This document shows, in pieces, positions 6,901-14,525 of a stretch of DNA of 41,475 nt. The notes under the pieces were generated by a model that was not told the DNA's origin, made no database searches, and worked only from the letters and a program-made list of their open reading frames with translations. The stretch lies in the NCBI GenBank assembly GCA_001783145.1, contig MFQT01000011.1, positions 1-41,475 on the forward strand, read 5' to 3'. Source of the DNA: Candidatus Magasanikbacteria bacterium RIFOXYB2_FULL_38_10 (GTDB lineage Bacteria; Patescibacteriota; Patescibacteriia; Magasanikbacterales; UBA10003). Position 1 is the stretch's first letter. Each line of letters opens with the position of its first letter. A program made the translations under genes and the position numbers.

Positions 6901-8669
6901 GTGGCAACTTCTGGCGCCCCAGCTACATTGCCAGTAGCTGTTTCAGTCTGTTCAACTATTTTTTTAACATCGGCCGTAAATTCCATAACCCCTAAAGATT
7001 GTAAAAGCGATCCGAGGGTATTTTTTCTATCCTTGCCGCCCTTCTTAACCAAACTTTTTCTTACCAAAACCCCCTCGCCAATTTTATTCATTAATTCCGG
7101 CGTCACTTCTTTTTGAGGACCCGTGGCTAAAAAGAAAGTTCCGGAACCGGGTTCCCAAACCAAAATTCCGTCCAATCCGTTGGCTAAAGCGGAAAATTGC
7201 AAAGCGGATTTTTTTTCTTTAAAATCTTTTTGAATTTGCACTAAAATTTTTCCCAGGGCTTTTGTTTCTACAACAAAACCTAACGGATTGGGCCTTTCCG
7301 TTATCTCTTTAACAAATCTGTCTGTTTTGTCTTTTTCTCTTTTCCAACCCTCGCGGGAATCTTTAAACTTTTCTAAATAGGGTTCGGTAAATTTTTCCAA
7401 ACCCCTCCAAGCATCCTCTAAAGGATGGGTTTTAAAAAATTCAAACAAAGCGGCAATGGGAATGTTGTTTTGATAGGCCAAAGACAAACCAAAAATACTG
7501 TTGGGACTATTTTCCCAAGCCTCTTTCCATCTAAAACCCGTAGGCAAAGTGTAAGAATCAATAAAGGTGACAAACTGGGATAATTTTTCCAGAGCTTGTT
7601 TTTCTTGAGCGGATAATTTATCTAAAGCGCCCGCTTCTCTAAACTGATCATATAAAATTTGAAAAGCGCTGGTTTGTCTTTCAGACTCCGGACCATGATG
7701 ATCAATGAATCCCGTACCGGCCTCGGCCAAACCTCCGTGTACTCCGGGAGAAGTATCCAAATTTAAAGCCCCTTCTTGAAATTTTCCCGGAGCCACATAA
7801 ACCACGTCCTTATTAACATAATTTTTTTCTTCCTCGGTTCCCTCTTCAAAACCTAAAATATGCCTAAAGAAAAACAAACAGGCATTGCCATCCATGTTGC
7901 TATATTTTTTTCCAGTGTCTTTTTCTTCAAAACCCTTGCGGACAGCCAAACTGGGAAACCATTCTCTTAAGGCTTGGCGATAAAAAGCCAAATCAAAAAC
8001 TTGACCTGTTTCTTGTTGTCTTTCTGCCACTTCTTCTATTACATGATGAATTGCTTCCACAGTTGGTTCTGTTGCCGAAGGAACAACCTCCGGCTCCGTG
8101 GCCAAATCTTGCTTTAAAGCCTCTTCTGTAAAAACCGGCAAAGACACTACGGATTCAACTTTTTTTTCTGTTTTCTCCGCCGCAGGAACACCGTCAATTG
8201 TTTTTTCCGGAATTGTTACTTCTAAAACTTCCGCCACACCTAACATTCCTTTTGTTTTTTTTGCTTTTTCTCTTCCCGGCTTATTCCTAGCCTCGTCATT
8301 GGAAAATTCCGTCTCGCCTTCTTGGCGCGCTATGGCTTTTAAATCCTCAACTCCTTTTTTACTTCCTTTTGTTTTTTTTGTTTCGCCGGCACCAGATCCC
8401 GATTTTTGATCAATAATAAATAATTGCGCGACAGTTTTTTTATCACCCTCCGGCCATTTTTTAATTGCTTCAGCTAAAAGTCTTAGCCAATCAGAGGGAT
8501 CTGCTTCTTTAATTCCTTTTTTTTTGGCTTTTTTTAATTCTTCAAAACTTCTAACAAAATCTTTATAGTCAGAGGTTTCTCTGATTATTTGTTTTAAAGC
8601 CTCTTCTTCATTTGTCTCTGTGGCTGTATGTAATTGTCCCGGCTTTTCGCCATCTCCCCTTAAAGCCAT
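3960..8669 (-). CDS. Very large membrane-associated protein (1569 aa), function unknown
   Basis: There is no signal peptide. Residues 1-250 are Lys/Glu-rich and low complexity. Around residues 255-370 there is a globular part containing N-M-D-G-N-A, L-N-L-D-T and I-D-H-H-G-P-E, which loosely recalls the Asp/DHH metal ligands of DHH-type phosphoesterases. That is weak evidence only. Residues about 570-760 hold further globular segments and an Asp/Glu-rich stretch built from a 12-bp tandem DNA repeat near 6425-6462. A Lys/Glu-rich helical region precedes hydrophobic segments near 915-955 and 1025-1050. The following Ala/Thr/Gly- and Pro-rich linkers and the C-terminal 300 residues may therefore lie outside the membrane. 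It is transcribed alone from its own promoter, with a leader of about 17 nt and no SD. I do not recognise the family. Confidence 0.85.
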   Translation of the reverse strand: MALRGDGEKPGQLHTATETNEEEALKQIIRETSDYKDFVRSFEELKKAKKKGIKEADPSDWLRLLAEAIKKWPEGDKKTVAQLFIIDQKSGSGAGETKKTKGSKKGVEDLKAIARQEGETEFSNDEARNKPGREKAKKTKGMLGVAEVLEVTIPEKTIDGVPAAEKTEKKVESVVSLPVFTEEALKQDLATEPEVVPSATEPTVEAIHHVIEEVAERQQETGQVFDLAFYRQALREWFPSLAVRKGFEEKDTGKKYSNMDGNACLFFFRHILGFEEGTEEEKNYVNKDVVYVAPGKFQEGALNLDTSPGVHGGLAEAGTGFIDHHGPESERQTSAFQILYDQFREAGALDKLSAQEKQALEKLSQFVTFIDSYTLPTGFRWKEAWENSPNSIFGLSLAYQNNIPIAALFEFFKTHPLEDAWRGLEKFTEPYLEKFKDSREGWKREKDKTDRFVKEITERPNPLGFVVETKALGKILVQIQKDFKEKKSALQFSALANGLDGILVWEPGSGTFFLATGPQKEVTPELMNKIGEGVLVRKSLVKKGGKDRKNTLGSLLQSLGVMEFTADVKKIVEQTETATGNVAGAPEVATPQASPESKEKQEREEFKQAIRIQLKANNGRLPDSVYNWNFVKKLVANWYVLGDAIYEYYTQDVQSEMITHRNFNGTYDEIEGKLFLVLETHPDKTLADPDLSRWFGLHIKRPLSEAEAGVSSVPESSPTEAEADGETFRPEEPPTQEEEEDGEEDGEEEYRPDLEKLRSWSESSENTEDTSARLDEKRAEYVRIYQDYLKAKINVGRLEKLKILFKLNKKEAKPSLSEEEKGELKQKLIDVRNSYLSAKQDHARALFQEKAKELAESGLSPEEVTAELNRFSQKELFEKLIVGEELALQAAQSAEWPPKEKGILRKGLDWYLHQHWTVRTLINAGILTGALFAFSSISVGAAAGYFGKKVLVSGTAAFTGLSVGKGVDMFLGRSTQKFVENELKKTVQRALEHGEAGYVYNVFERMWMRQNRVYEQKKYNEKLNKSVKIFTSVATSVGVALFLGGMLFPKAGAAAEQAASVGKGVGHPTEATGDKAGLAKVQTTGAKEATLQGKGAVAEQGAGAAKSAATTAAETGTPSTGQGAEAEPTVSSGARAGINEPPGAGGTPKGAVETLSGEAAKHLEKISTLGEKQGMISLLRQQLEDNPAKFGFDGDVNDGATVHSWAEHQSSQAAIQNNYWDPQTGDQTWFRWDANHPMRFVLEGDAKHGFKVQEIGTEGRSFIHYGDAGTPHPAPLPEVHPAPTPAPTLVHPILESEPALAQPEVPVVEAPLSPEPIVTAPEVPVPQDFSDVAFYPKPVQPYAQYLTDEIKAAQKLAAKYAQDSIFGDATSSVLNRLADEAIEFQEAIDRGDFQDYLTAPKINATEHIRDLIEGRAGASLPEAGAVEAEGHLEGAVVFLAPQEFYIGEALIKLTSDLTGVHLASEIPAYLEQAYAQASQLVSKGFFVTDYKFDDPELFFRGITTPSVRLALTQMDIWQKALEQVPEGSAYAKALKEGIRQKMESIVNHSSVHDVNKIFNYNWIDKFWKK

Positions 8670-8692
8670 ATTTTTATAATTTTAAACTCCTT

Positions 8693-8721
8693 ATTTTAGC
8701 ACAAAATTGAGTTTTTGTCAA
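8693..8721 (-). promoter_or_regulatory. Sigma70-type promoter of the 1569-aa gene
   Basis: Minus strand: TTGACA (8721-8716), 17-nt spacer, TAAAAT (8698-8693). Predicted start is near 8686, about 17 nt before ATG 8669. Confidence 0.65.
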
Positions 8722-8766
8722 TACCCACTCTAGGAACCCGTGAAACACCTTAAAACAATCAAAAAC

Positions 8767-9084
8767 CTATAGCCCCTTTTTAGCCGCTCTAAGCAAATCT
8801 ATGGATTCTTTTTTAAAGCCGGCAATCTCCTCACCCGCCAATTCATCAAAATTTTTAATATTGGCGCGCAAAAAATCTAAAATGGATTCAGGATTTCCTT
8901 TGGATTCCCCCAACGCTTGATCAAATTTTTCCTTAACCTCTTCATTCATTTCATCCAGCGCCCTCATCATTATCCTCTGAAAAATAATCTGGCCGATTTT
9001 TAATAAAATACTATCGCGCTCTTTCACAGGCATATCCTCCAACCCTAATTCCGCAGCAATGTTTTGAGTTAAAATAGGATCCAT
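8767..9084 (-). CDS. Small helical protein, resembles DUF5663-type CPR proteins
   Basis: This is a 105-aa acidic, all-helical soluble protein that begins M-D-P-I-L-T-Q-N-I-A-A-E-L-G-L. Its N-terminal pattern (amphipathic helix, E-L-G-L-x-x-M-P-x-x-E-R-D, then a helix I-L-L-K-I-G-Q-I) is like the small CPR proteins grouped as DUF5663, as I recall that family. There is no catalytic motif. It is the last gene of the leftward envelope operon, 15 nt after the Wzz-like gene. Confidence 0.7.
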   Translation of the reverse strand: MDPILTQNIAAELGLEDMPVKERDSILLKIGQIIFQRIMMRALDEMNEEVKEKFDQALGESKGNPESILDFLRANIKNFDELAGEEIAGFKKESIDLLRAAKKGL

Positions 9085-9099
9085 ATGACTTTATATTAT

Positions 9100-9702
9100 T
9101 TATTCATACTTAAATAAAACATAAATTGCCCCCACCAATCCGCCAATAATTATCCCCAAAAAACCTAAAAGCAAAAAATTGGGACGAGTGACAAAACGCG
9201 AAAAAACGGGTGCATCCACAATTTTTATTTGTACATTACCAGAGATGTATTCAAAACCCTGGGTGGATAAAGCGTAAGAAATAGCATTGGCCCAACTCAC
9301 TGCTTGATTCTTATCTTCATTATAAACCGTGATGTTTAAAAAACCCGTACCGGAAACAACTTCGGTAATTACAGCTTTATCCCAAGCCGTGCGACGCTTG
9401 ATTTCATTTAAATTGTTAAATTCCGTGGGATTAAAATTAAATTGCGGGGCTGTTTTAACTACGCGATCGTAAAAAGAAGAGGTATGCACCACTTGAGACA
9501 AATTTTCATTGATTCTTTCCGCGGATTTAATGGCAGTGTATGGATCAACCCCCGGGGAAGAACCAGGAATAATTAAAAGCCGAGCCGTAGCGCTGTATTG
9601 CCAAGTAAAGAAAAAACTGGCGGCCAAAAAAATTACCAGGCCCAAAACGGCACCCCAAAAAATTTTTAAACGATAGTGCAAAAATAAAGCAGAATAGGTC
9701 AT
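9100..9702 (-). CDS. Wzz/chain-length-determinant-like membrane protein
   Basis: This is a 200-aa protein with two transmembrane helices, at about 11-33 and 174-197, flanking an outer domain. This is the architecture of polysaccharide co-polymerases (Wzz/KpsE/CapA type), which set polysaccharide chain length. The segment Y-S-A-T-A-R-L-L-I-I-P-G after the first helix and the Pro-containing P-N-F-L-L-L-G-F-L-G entry to the second helix fit the family. It is shorter than enterobacterial Wzz and lacks a cytoplasmic tyrosine-kinase domain. It lies 16 nt after the protease-like gene in an envelope operon. No glycosyltransferases are nearby, so a role in a surface polymer is inferred from family only. 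Confidence 0.75.
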   Translation of the reverse strand: MTYSALFLHYRLKIFWGAVLGLVIFLAASFFFTWQYSATARLLIIPGSSPGVDPYTAIKSAERINENLSQVVHTSSFYDRVVKTAPQFNFNPTEFNNLNEIKRRTAWDKAVITEVVSGTGFLNITVYNEDKNQAVSWANAISYALSTQGFEYISGNVQIKIVDAPVFSRFVTRPNFLLLGFLGIIIGGLVGAIYVLFKYE

Positions 9703-9718
9703 ATTAAAATTTTAATTT

Positions 9719-10915
9719 TTATTTGGAAGAAATTTGACCCAGGATCACTTCTTCTATTTTTTCTATCCCATCACGAGAATATTTTATCTTTACTTTGCTA
9801 CCCGGGGAATAATCTAAAAGTATTTCCGGTAAAGAACGCACCGAGGAAATAACTTCGTCATTTATATTTAAGACATTGTCACCGGCTTTTAACCCAACGG
9901 TAAAAAGAGGGCTTTTTTTATCAACAAAACCGGCCCCGGTAAAAGGATTATTAACTAAAATAACACCATTGCGATTAGTTTTTTTATTTCCGGTGACCTC
10001 CCCAGCCTCCTGATATTGCAAGCCTAAATAATTTCTTCTGATGATTCCATTTTCCAAAACCTGTTTTAAAGCCGAAGAAATAACCGCTGATTTAACAAAA
10101 GAATTAAAATTAGAGCTGGCATCAATTCCTAAAAGCATACCCACCGTCTGTCCGCGCAAGTTAACTACCGGAATACCGCTACTTTTTTTATCTAACGAAT
10201 TTTTAAGAAGACCCAGACGATAAATTTTTTCCGAATTTAAATAATAATCGGCATGAATACGGGGTATCCAATAATCGGCGTCTAAAACTTTTGTTTGATA
10301 AAGACCGCTATTTAAAAAAGGCAGCCAAACATCCAAATCAGAATAAACATCGTCCTCGCCGGCGAAAGAAAGAGTGGAGGCCCCTTCTCTATTAACTTTA
10401 ACTATGGCCAAATCAGAAACAGGATCAGCTGCTACCTTTTCCAAAGTATAAATTTTTTTATCCTGATCAACAACAACTAAATCTTTGCGATTGAATTTTT
10501 CTAAAATTATTTTAGAAGCGGCGGCGTAACCATTTGAGGTAAGGAAAAAGCCGCTGCCCACCTTAAGTGAAGGATCTAAAAAGCCGTCTTTATTTAAAGC
10601 CGCAGCGGGATAAAAATCAAAAACGGCGGAAAAGGACTCCCTCTTTAAATTCTCATAACTTAAATTGCCGGATTCGATTCTGGAGGAAGTGGTGGCGGGA
10701 TTTCCCAACCCATCTTGTCCCCACAGCCAATTATCAAAAAAACGAGAATTAACTACCATACCGCCGACAAGGCCGGAGACAAAACCAAAAACAACCGCTA
10801 AAATAAAAAGCTGTAAAAACCAATTTTCTTTAACTATTGCATCCTGACCTTTTAGTCTTACTTCTTTGGGTAAATGAGGAGCGACCTTTTTTTCTTCTGT
10901 TTTTTTATTGAGCAT
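9719..10915 (-). CDS. S1C (HtrA-like) protease homologue, probably inactive
   Basis: This is a 398-aa protein: a cytoplasmic tail, a transmembrane helix at about 31-55, a trypsin-like domain at about 95-285, and a PDZ domain at about 300-395. Comparison with the intact paralogue at 19091-20350 shows the active site is eroded. The His loop (T-N-K-H-V in the paralogue) reads Y-A-A-A-S here, with no His. The Asp strand (S-D-L-A-I-V-K-V) is kept. The Ser loop (G-N-S-G-G-P) reads K-S-S-G-I-P. It likely works as an anchored PDZ scaffold or peptide-binding pseudoprotease rather than an enzyme. It lies between a polytopic membrane gene and the Wzz-like gene. Confidence 0.85.
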   Translation of the reverse strand: MLNKKTEEKKVAPHLPKEVRLKGQDAIVKENWFLQLFILAVVFGFVSGLVGGMVVNSRFFDNWLWGQDGLGNPATTSSRIESGNLSYENLKRESFSAVFDFYPAAALNKDGFLDPSLKVGSGFFLTSNGYAAASKIILEKFNRKDLVVVDQDKKIYTLEKVAADPVSDLAIVKVNREGASTLSFAGEDDVYSDLDVWLPFLNSGLYQTKVLDADYWIPRIHADYYLNSEKIYRLGLLKNSLDKKSSGIPVVNLRGQTVGMLLGIDASSNFNSFVKSAVISSALKQVLENGIIRRNYLGLQYQEAGEVTGNKKTNRNGVILVNNPFTGAGFVDKKSPLFTVGLKAGDNVLNINDEVISSVRSLPEILLDYSPGSKVKIKYSRDGIEKIEEVILGQISSK

Positions 10916-10954
10916 ATTTTAAAATTAAATAAAAGGATACTAGTCGGCAACTTA

Positions 10955-11713
10955 TTAAATCCAACGTGAAATCAAAAGCGCTAAAATTATTAAAAATAAA
11001 GAAAAAAAAGAAATAAAGCCGATGCGTTTAACCGATTTTTTTTCTTGCAAAAACTCAATGGATAATTTAATTAAAGCTAACCAAACGACAGTTAAGATGA
11101 AGGAGCGGGACAAAAAACCAATAGGTAAAAAATAAAGGCTCCAAAAAAATTCACCTGCTAATAAAGAGATTAGTAAATTGGGGGCGATTTTTTTAATTTT
11201 ACCGGCGTTGAAAATTTCTCGAGCGGTTAAAAAAGAAATTAAAATGACTAGAAGAAAAAATACCCAAAAAATTTTGTTTAAAAAAACCAGCCAGCCAAAA
11301 AATCCACTAGTCAAAAAGAAAAAAGACAGGGCGGGAAAAATCTCCCGCAAAACTAGCAAATTTTCCCGCGCGTAGCTTTCTTTGCTGATTAAAAATTTTA
11401 TGGCGTAAAAAAAATAAATAAAAAAAAGCCAGGCGGAAGAAAAAATTAAGATCTGTCTAAAAAAAGATCTGTCTAAAAAAACAAAAATAAAAATTACACC
11501 CAAAAAAAATAAAAAAGGTGAAAGAAAAAAAATACTTTCATTCTCGTCTTTCTCTTTTAAAAAAAAGCGGCGTAAAAAAAATAAACAGAATACCCCAAAA
11601 AATAAACTGAGAGGACCCAACCAAAGAACGCCCGCTCCATAGTAATTGGCTAATTCTAAAATAATAAAATAAATTAAAGCCAACAAAACGGCAATTAGCG
11701 ATTTAAAATTCAT
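10955..11713 (-). CDS. Polytopic membrane protein, unknown function
   Basis: This 252-aa protein is almost entirely hydrophobic, rich in Phe, Leu and Ile, with about seven or eight predicted transmembrane helices and short basic loops (R-R-F-F-L-K-E-K; S-V-K-R). There is no recognisable transporter or enzyme motif. It starts 9 nt after the AI-2E-type permease ends, so the two are surely co-transcribed. The coding strand is extremely A/T-biased with long T-runs, as expected for Phe-rich helices in this genome. Confidence 0.75.
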   Translation of the reverse strand: MNFKSLIAVLLALIYFIILELANYYGAGVLWLGPLSLFFGVFCLFFLRRFFLKEKDENESIFFLSPFLFFLGVIFIFVFLDRSFFRQILIFSSAWLFFIYFFYAIKFLISKESYARENLLVLREIFPALSFFFLTSGFFGWLVFLNKIFWVFFLLVILISFLTAREIFNAGKIKKIAPNLLISLLAGEFFWSLYFLPIGFLSRSFILTVVWLALIKLSIEFLQEKKSVKRIGFISFFSLFLIILALLISRWI

Positions 11714-11722
11714 AATCTTTTA

Positions 11723-12763
11723 CTATTTTTTTACTTGCTTGCCACGCCAAGCCAATATCTCACTCCAAACTACGCTTAGAACAGCCATTAAAGGAATGGC
11801 CAAAATTGCTCCAGTTACTCCCAGTAAACGATAACCAATTAATAGAGAAAGGATGCTGATAATAGGATCTAATCCAATAGCTCGTTTCATTATTTGAGGC
11901 ACTAAAAAATTATTCTCTAACTGTTGAATTGCCACAAATAAAACCAGGACAAAAAGTGTCAGCGCCCAACTACCGGTCTGCAGAGCGGTTAAAGCAATGG
12001 CCAAAACAGCGGAAAAAATTGGACCGGCATAAGGAACGGTTTCAAAAATTCCAGCGAGTAACCCCAAAAGAAGCGCGTAAGGTACGCCAATAATCAAAAG
12101 ACCAATATAACTGGTCGCGCCCACAATAATATCTAGCAACAACTGACCTCTTAACCAATAACCTAACTTTTCTTTAATTCTATGCCACAGACTGCCAAAA
12201 TACGGCTGATATTCCGGTGGAGTAAAATAGCATACTAATTTTTTAAAACTATTTTCTTCGGCTACAATATAAAAAGCCATTACCAAAACTAAAACCAAAG
12301 AACCAATACCGCCAAGAAACCCAAAAACCGTACCCACTACTTTTTGCGCCGTGCCCACACCGTCGGCTAAAGTGCTGGGAATGATTTTGGAAACTGGATC
12401 CCAAACTTTGTAATGAACGGCCAAATCCTTGGCCCAAGATAAAAAGCCAATGGTTTTGTCTTTATAAAGATCAAAGTTACCAAATACTTGAGTAATTTGA
12501 TTAATAATTGGAGGAACCAGCAAGGCCACCACCCCTACCACCAAACTTAAAGCGAACAAATAAACCAAAAAAACAGTTAACCCGCGGGGTATTTTTTTAG
12601 CCGAGGCCCAATCGGCCAAGGGCATAATCAAGGCGGCCAAAAGCAAAGCCACAAAAAATAAAAGTAAAATATCCCAAATTAAATAAACTAAACCTATAAT
12701 TACTAAAATTAAAACCGCTTTTAAAAAAGAAGAGGTGCTGATGGTAATAAATTGTTTTTGCAT
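11723..12763 (-). CDS. AI-2E family (PerM/DUF20) membrane permease
   Basis: This is a 346-aa protein, the usual length for the family. It has two N-terminal helices (about 15-48), a third at about 65-88, an extramembrane helical stretch, and a C-terminal group of helices with the typical G-L-L-A-G-I-F-E-T-V-P-Y-x-G-P segment. The conserved R-x-I-G-L-D-P-I-I-S-I-L-S-L-L-I-G and late G-A-I-L-A-I-P motifs are present. Family members export small molecules or act in Na+/H+ antiport; the substrate here is unknown. It is first in an operon with its own strong promoter (12788-12816) divergent from smpB. Confidence 0.9.
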   Translation of the reverse strand: MQKQFITISTSSFLKAVLILVIIGLVYLIWDILLLFFVALLLAALIMPLADWASAKKIPRGLTVFLVYLFALSLVVGVVALLVPPIINQITQVFGNFDLYKDKTIGFLSWAKDLAVHYKVWDPVSKIIPSTLADGVGTAQKVVGTVFGFLGGIGSLVLVLVMAFYIVAEENSFKKLVCYFTPPEYQPYFGSLWHRIKEKLGYWLRGQLLLDIIVGATSYIGLLIIGVPYALLLGLLAGIFETVPYAGPIFSAVLAIALTALQTGSWALTLFVLVLFVAIQQLENNFLVPQIMKRAIGLDPIISILSLLIGYRLLGVTGAILAIPLMAVLSVVWSEILAWRGKQVKK

Positions 12764-12787
12764 AAAATAAAAGTTATTTTCTCTTAC

Positions 12788-12816
12788 ATTATACCTTTCT
12801 TGAAAAATAAGGTCAA
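12788..12816 (-). promoter_or_regulatory. Sigma70-type promoter of the AI-2E permease operon
   Basis: Minus strand: TTGACC (12816-12811), 17-nt spacer, TATAAT (12793-12788). The predicted leader is only about 18 nt. It interlocks with the divergent smpB promoter: this -35 lies inside the other's spacer. Confidence 0.7.
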
Positions 12817-12828
12817 CAAGAGTAAAAT
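12800..12828 (+). promoter_or_regulatory. Promoter of smpB, predicting a leaderless mRNA
   Basis: TTGAAA (12800-12805), 17-nt spacer, TAAAAT (12823-12828). The start codon begins at 12835, about where transcription should start, so smpB is predicted to be leaderless. There is no SD. Confidence 0.6.
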
Positions 12829-12834
12829 TAATCT

Positions 12835-13275
12835 ATGAATATGCACGCGGAAAACAAACGAGCTTTTTTTGACTATAATATCCTAGAAAAATGGGAGGCG
12901 GGAATAGAGCTTGCCGGTGACGAAGTTAAATCTATTAGAGATGGTCAAATTAGCCTAAAAGAGTCTTATGTCACTATTAAAAACAGCGAACTTTTTTTAA
13001 TTAACGCCAATATCTCTGCTTATAAAAAAAGTCGAGATATTAAGGGATATAACCCTACCCAAAGCCGCCGCCTTTTGCTTAAAAAAAAGGAGATTGACCG
13101 AATAATTGGCCTTAAAACCACTCAAGGCTTGACAATAGTCCCCTTAAAGGTATATACTAAACATCACTGGATTAAGCTAGAAATCGGCTTAGGCAAAGGA
13201 AAAAAGAAATTTGAAAAAAAAGAACAGATTAAAAAGAAGGATATAGAAAGAGAGCTGAAACGAGGAGAATTTTAA
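12835..13275 (+). CDS. smpB: SmpB, tmRNA-binding protein
   Basis: SmpB binds the tRNA-like end of tmRNA and helps it enter stalled ribosomes (trans-translation). The 146-aa length fits. The family signatures are clear: N-K-R-A-F-F-D-Y at the start, E-A-G-I-E-L-A-G-D-E-V-K-S-I-R, N-A-N-I-S-x-Y, R-R-L-L-L-K-K-x-E-I, and a basic C-terminal tail. The gene lies 21 nt upstream of ssrA, so protein and RNA partner share a locus. Two close Met codons (12835, 12841) leave the exact start open; the first fits the promoter. Confidence 0.97.
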   Translation: MNMHAENKRAFFDYNILEKWEAGIELAGDEVKSIRDGQISLKESYVTIKNSELFLINANISAYKKSRDIKGYNPTQSRRLLLKKKEIDRIIGLKTTQGLTIVPLKVYTKHHWIKLEIGLGKGKKKFEKKEQIKKKDIERELKRGEF

Positions 13276-13296
13276 AAAGAACCTAAGCGTCAATTT

Positions 13297-13699
13297 GGGG
13301 GTGCCGGATTTCGACAAGTTGCGTACCTTTTAAACCTACATTTCGAGGCTGCTTACAACCTCGTTAATCCTGTAAGCAATCAAATTATAGATGCCAACAT
13401 CTACAATAGAATGAAGACCGCGGTAGCTAATGCTTTCCGCATGCCTTCATTCGCTATGGTTGTCGCTTAATAGCAAGCAATCACATCCCGTGTTTGATGC
13501 TCAATAAAACTTAAGGGGTGTCATATAATTGAGCTTAGCCAAGACTGCCCGCTTCGGCTTTGTTTGGCAAAACATTAGAAGCATATTTGGACTATTTTGT
13601 TTGTTTAGAACGTTCAAATTAAACTAAAACAAACTAATAAATGTAAAAGGTTTATAGGAAACTTCTTGGACATGGGTTTAACTCCCATCACCTCCACCA
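13297..13699 (+). ncRNA. ssrA: Transfer-messenger RNA (tmRNA)
   Basis: The 5' end GGGGGTG (13297-13303) pairs with CACCTCC (13689-13695) to form a 7-bp acceptor stem, followed by an encoded A-CCA. The T-arm (TGGGTTTAACTCCCA) is next to it. The tag frame starts at GCC 13393 and ends in tandem stops TAA-TAG (13468-13473). It encodes a 25-residue tag beginning A-N-I-Y-N and ending S-F-A-M-V-V-A, a hydrophobic degron-like end. The rest should form pseudoknots. It has a 21-nt gap after smpB and 15 nt before infC, and no convincing promoter of its own, so it is probably processed from a longer transcript. Confidence 0.96.
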
Positions 13700-13714
13700 A
13701 CTAATTTTAAAACA

Positions 13715-14278
13715 ATGCGCATTTCACGTTATCATCACAAAAGACAACAGCAACAGCCTACCATAAATTTTCAGGCTAACGAATTTATTAGGGTGCCGGA
13801 ATTGCGCGTCATTGATGAAACAGGAGTTTATTTAGATGTCATGCCAACTAAAGAAGCTTTAAAAATTTCCGAGGAAAGAGGTTATGATTTAGTGGTAGTT
13901 AACCCTGTGGCTGAACCTCCGGTAGCCAAACTTTTAAACTTGGGCCAATATAAATACGAAAAAGAAAAAGAACTAAAAAAACAAAAACAGGCCCTAAAGC
14001 AAGTGGAAATAAAAGGTATAAGGTTAACGCCCAGAATCGGTCAACACGATTTGGAAATGCGTCAAAATCAAGCTGTAAAATTTTTAGAAGACGGCAATAA
14101 AATAAAAGTGGAAATCATACTGCGCGGACGCGAGAGACAACATATGGATATAGCTTTTACTTTACTCAATAATTTTATTAATTTTTTAAAACAAGGATTC
14201 AATATTAAGCTGGAACAACTGCCACAAAACCAAGGTGGCAGAATCAGCGCCATCCTTGCGGGGGAAAAGAAAGAATAA
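13715..14278 (+). CDS. infC: Translation initiation factor IF-3
   Basis: IF-3 binds the 30S subunit, prevents premature joining and checks initiator tRNA pairing. The 187-aa product has the N-domain (N-E-F-I-R-V-P-E-L-R-V-I-D), the Lys-rich linker (Y-K-Y-E-K-E-K-E-L-K-K-Q-K), and the C-domain with V-K-V-E-I-I-L-R-G-R-E-R-like and Q-N-Q-G-G-R-I segments. It starts with ordinary ATG rather than the rare AUU used for autoregulation in enterobacteria. It lies directly after tmRNA and 5 nt before rpmI, in the classic infC-rpmI-rplT order. Confidence 0.97.
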   Translation: MRISRYHHKRQQQQPTINFQANEFIRVPELRVIDETGVYLDVMPTKEALKISEERGYDLVVVNPVAEPPVAKLLNLGQYKYEKEKELKKQKQALKQVEIKGIRLTPRIGQHDLEMRQNQAVKFLEDGNKIKVEIILRGRERQHMDIAFTLLNNFINFLKQGFNIKLEQLPQNQGGRISAILAGEKKE

Positions 14279-14283
14279 TCATT

Positions 14284-14484
14284 ATGGCCTCTACACTTAA
14301 AACACACAAAGCAACAGCCAAAAGGTTTATTAAAACCAAAACAGGCAAATTTTTAAAACGCAAAGCGGGACAGGATCATTTTAATTCCCGCGAATCCGGA
14401 AAAACTACGCGCAACAAAAGACGCGATATTTCTTTTTCCAAAGCCTTTGAAAAAACTTTTAATGTTGCCTTACCTAATTCTTAA
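14284..14484 (+). CDS. rpmI: Ribosomal protein bL35
   Basis: This is a 66-aa basic protein of usual bL35 length, a component of the 50S subunit. Family features are T-H-K-A-T-A-K-R-F at the N-terminus and a Lys/Arg-rich R-N-K-R-R centre. There are 5 nt after infC and 41 nt before rplT. No SD is visible before its ATG, so translation may be coupled to infC. Confidence 0.96.
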   Translation: MASTLKTHKATAKRFIKTKTGKFLKRKAGQDHFNSRESGKTTRNKRRDISFSKAFEKTFNVALPNS

Positions 14485-14525
14485 TTTATTGTCATCCTAA
14501 AACGACACGAAGGATCTAAAATACT

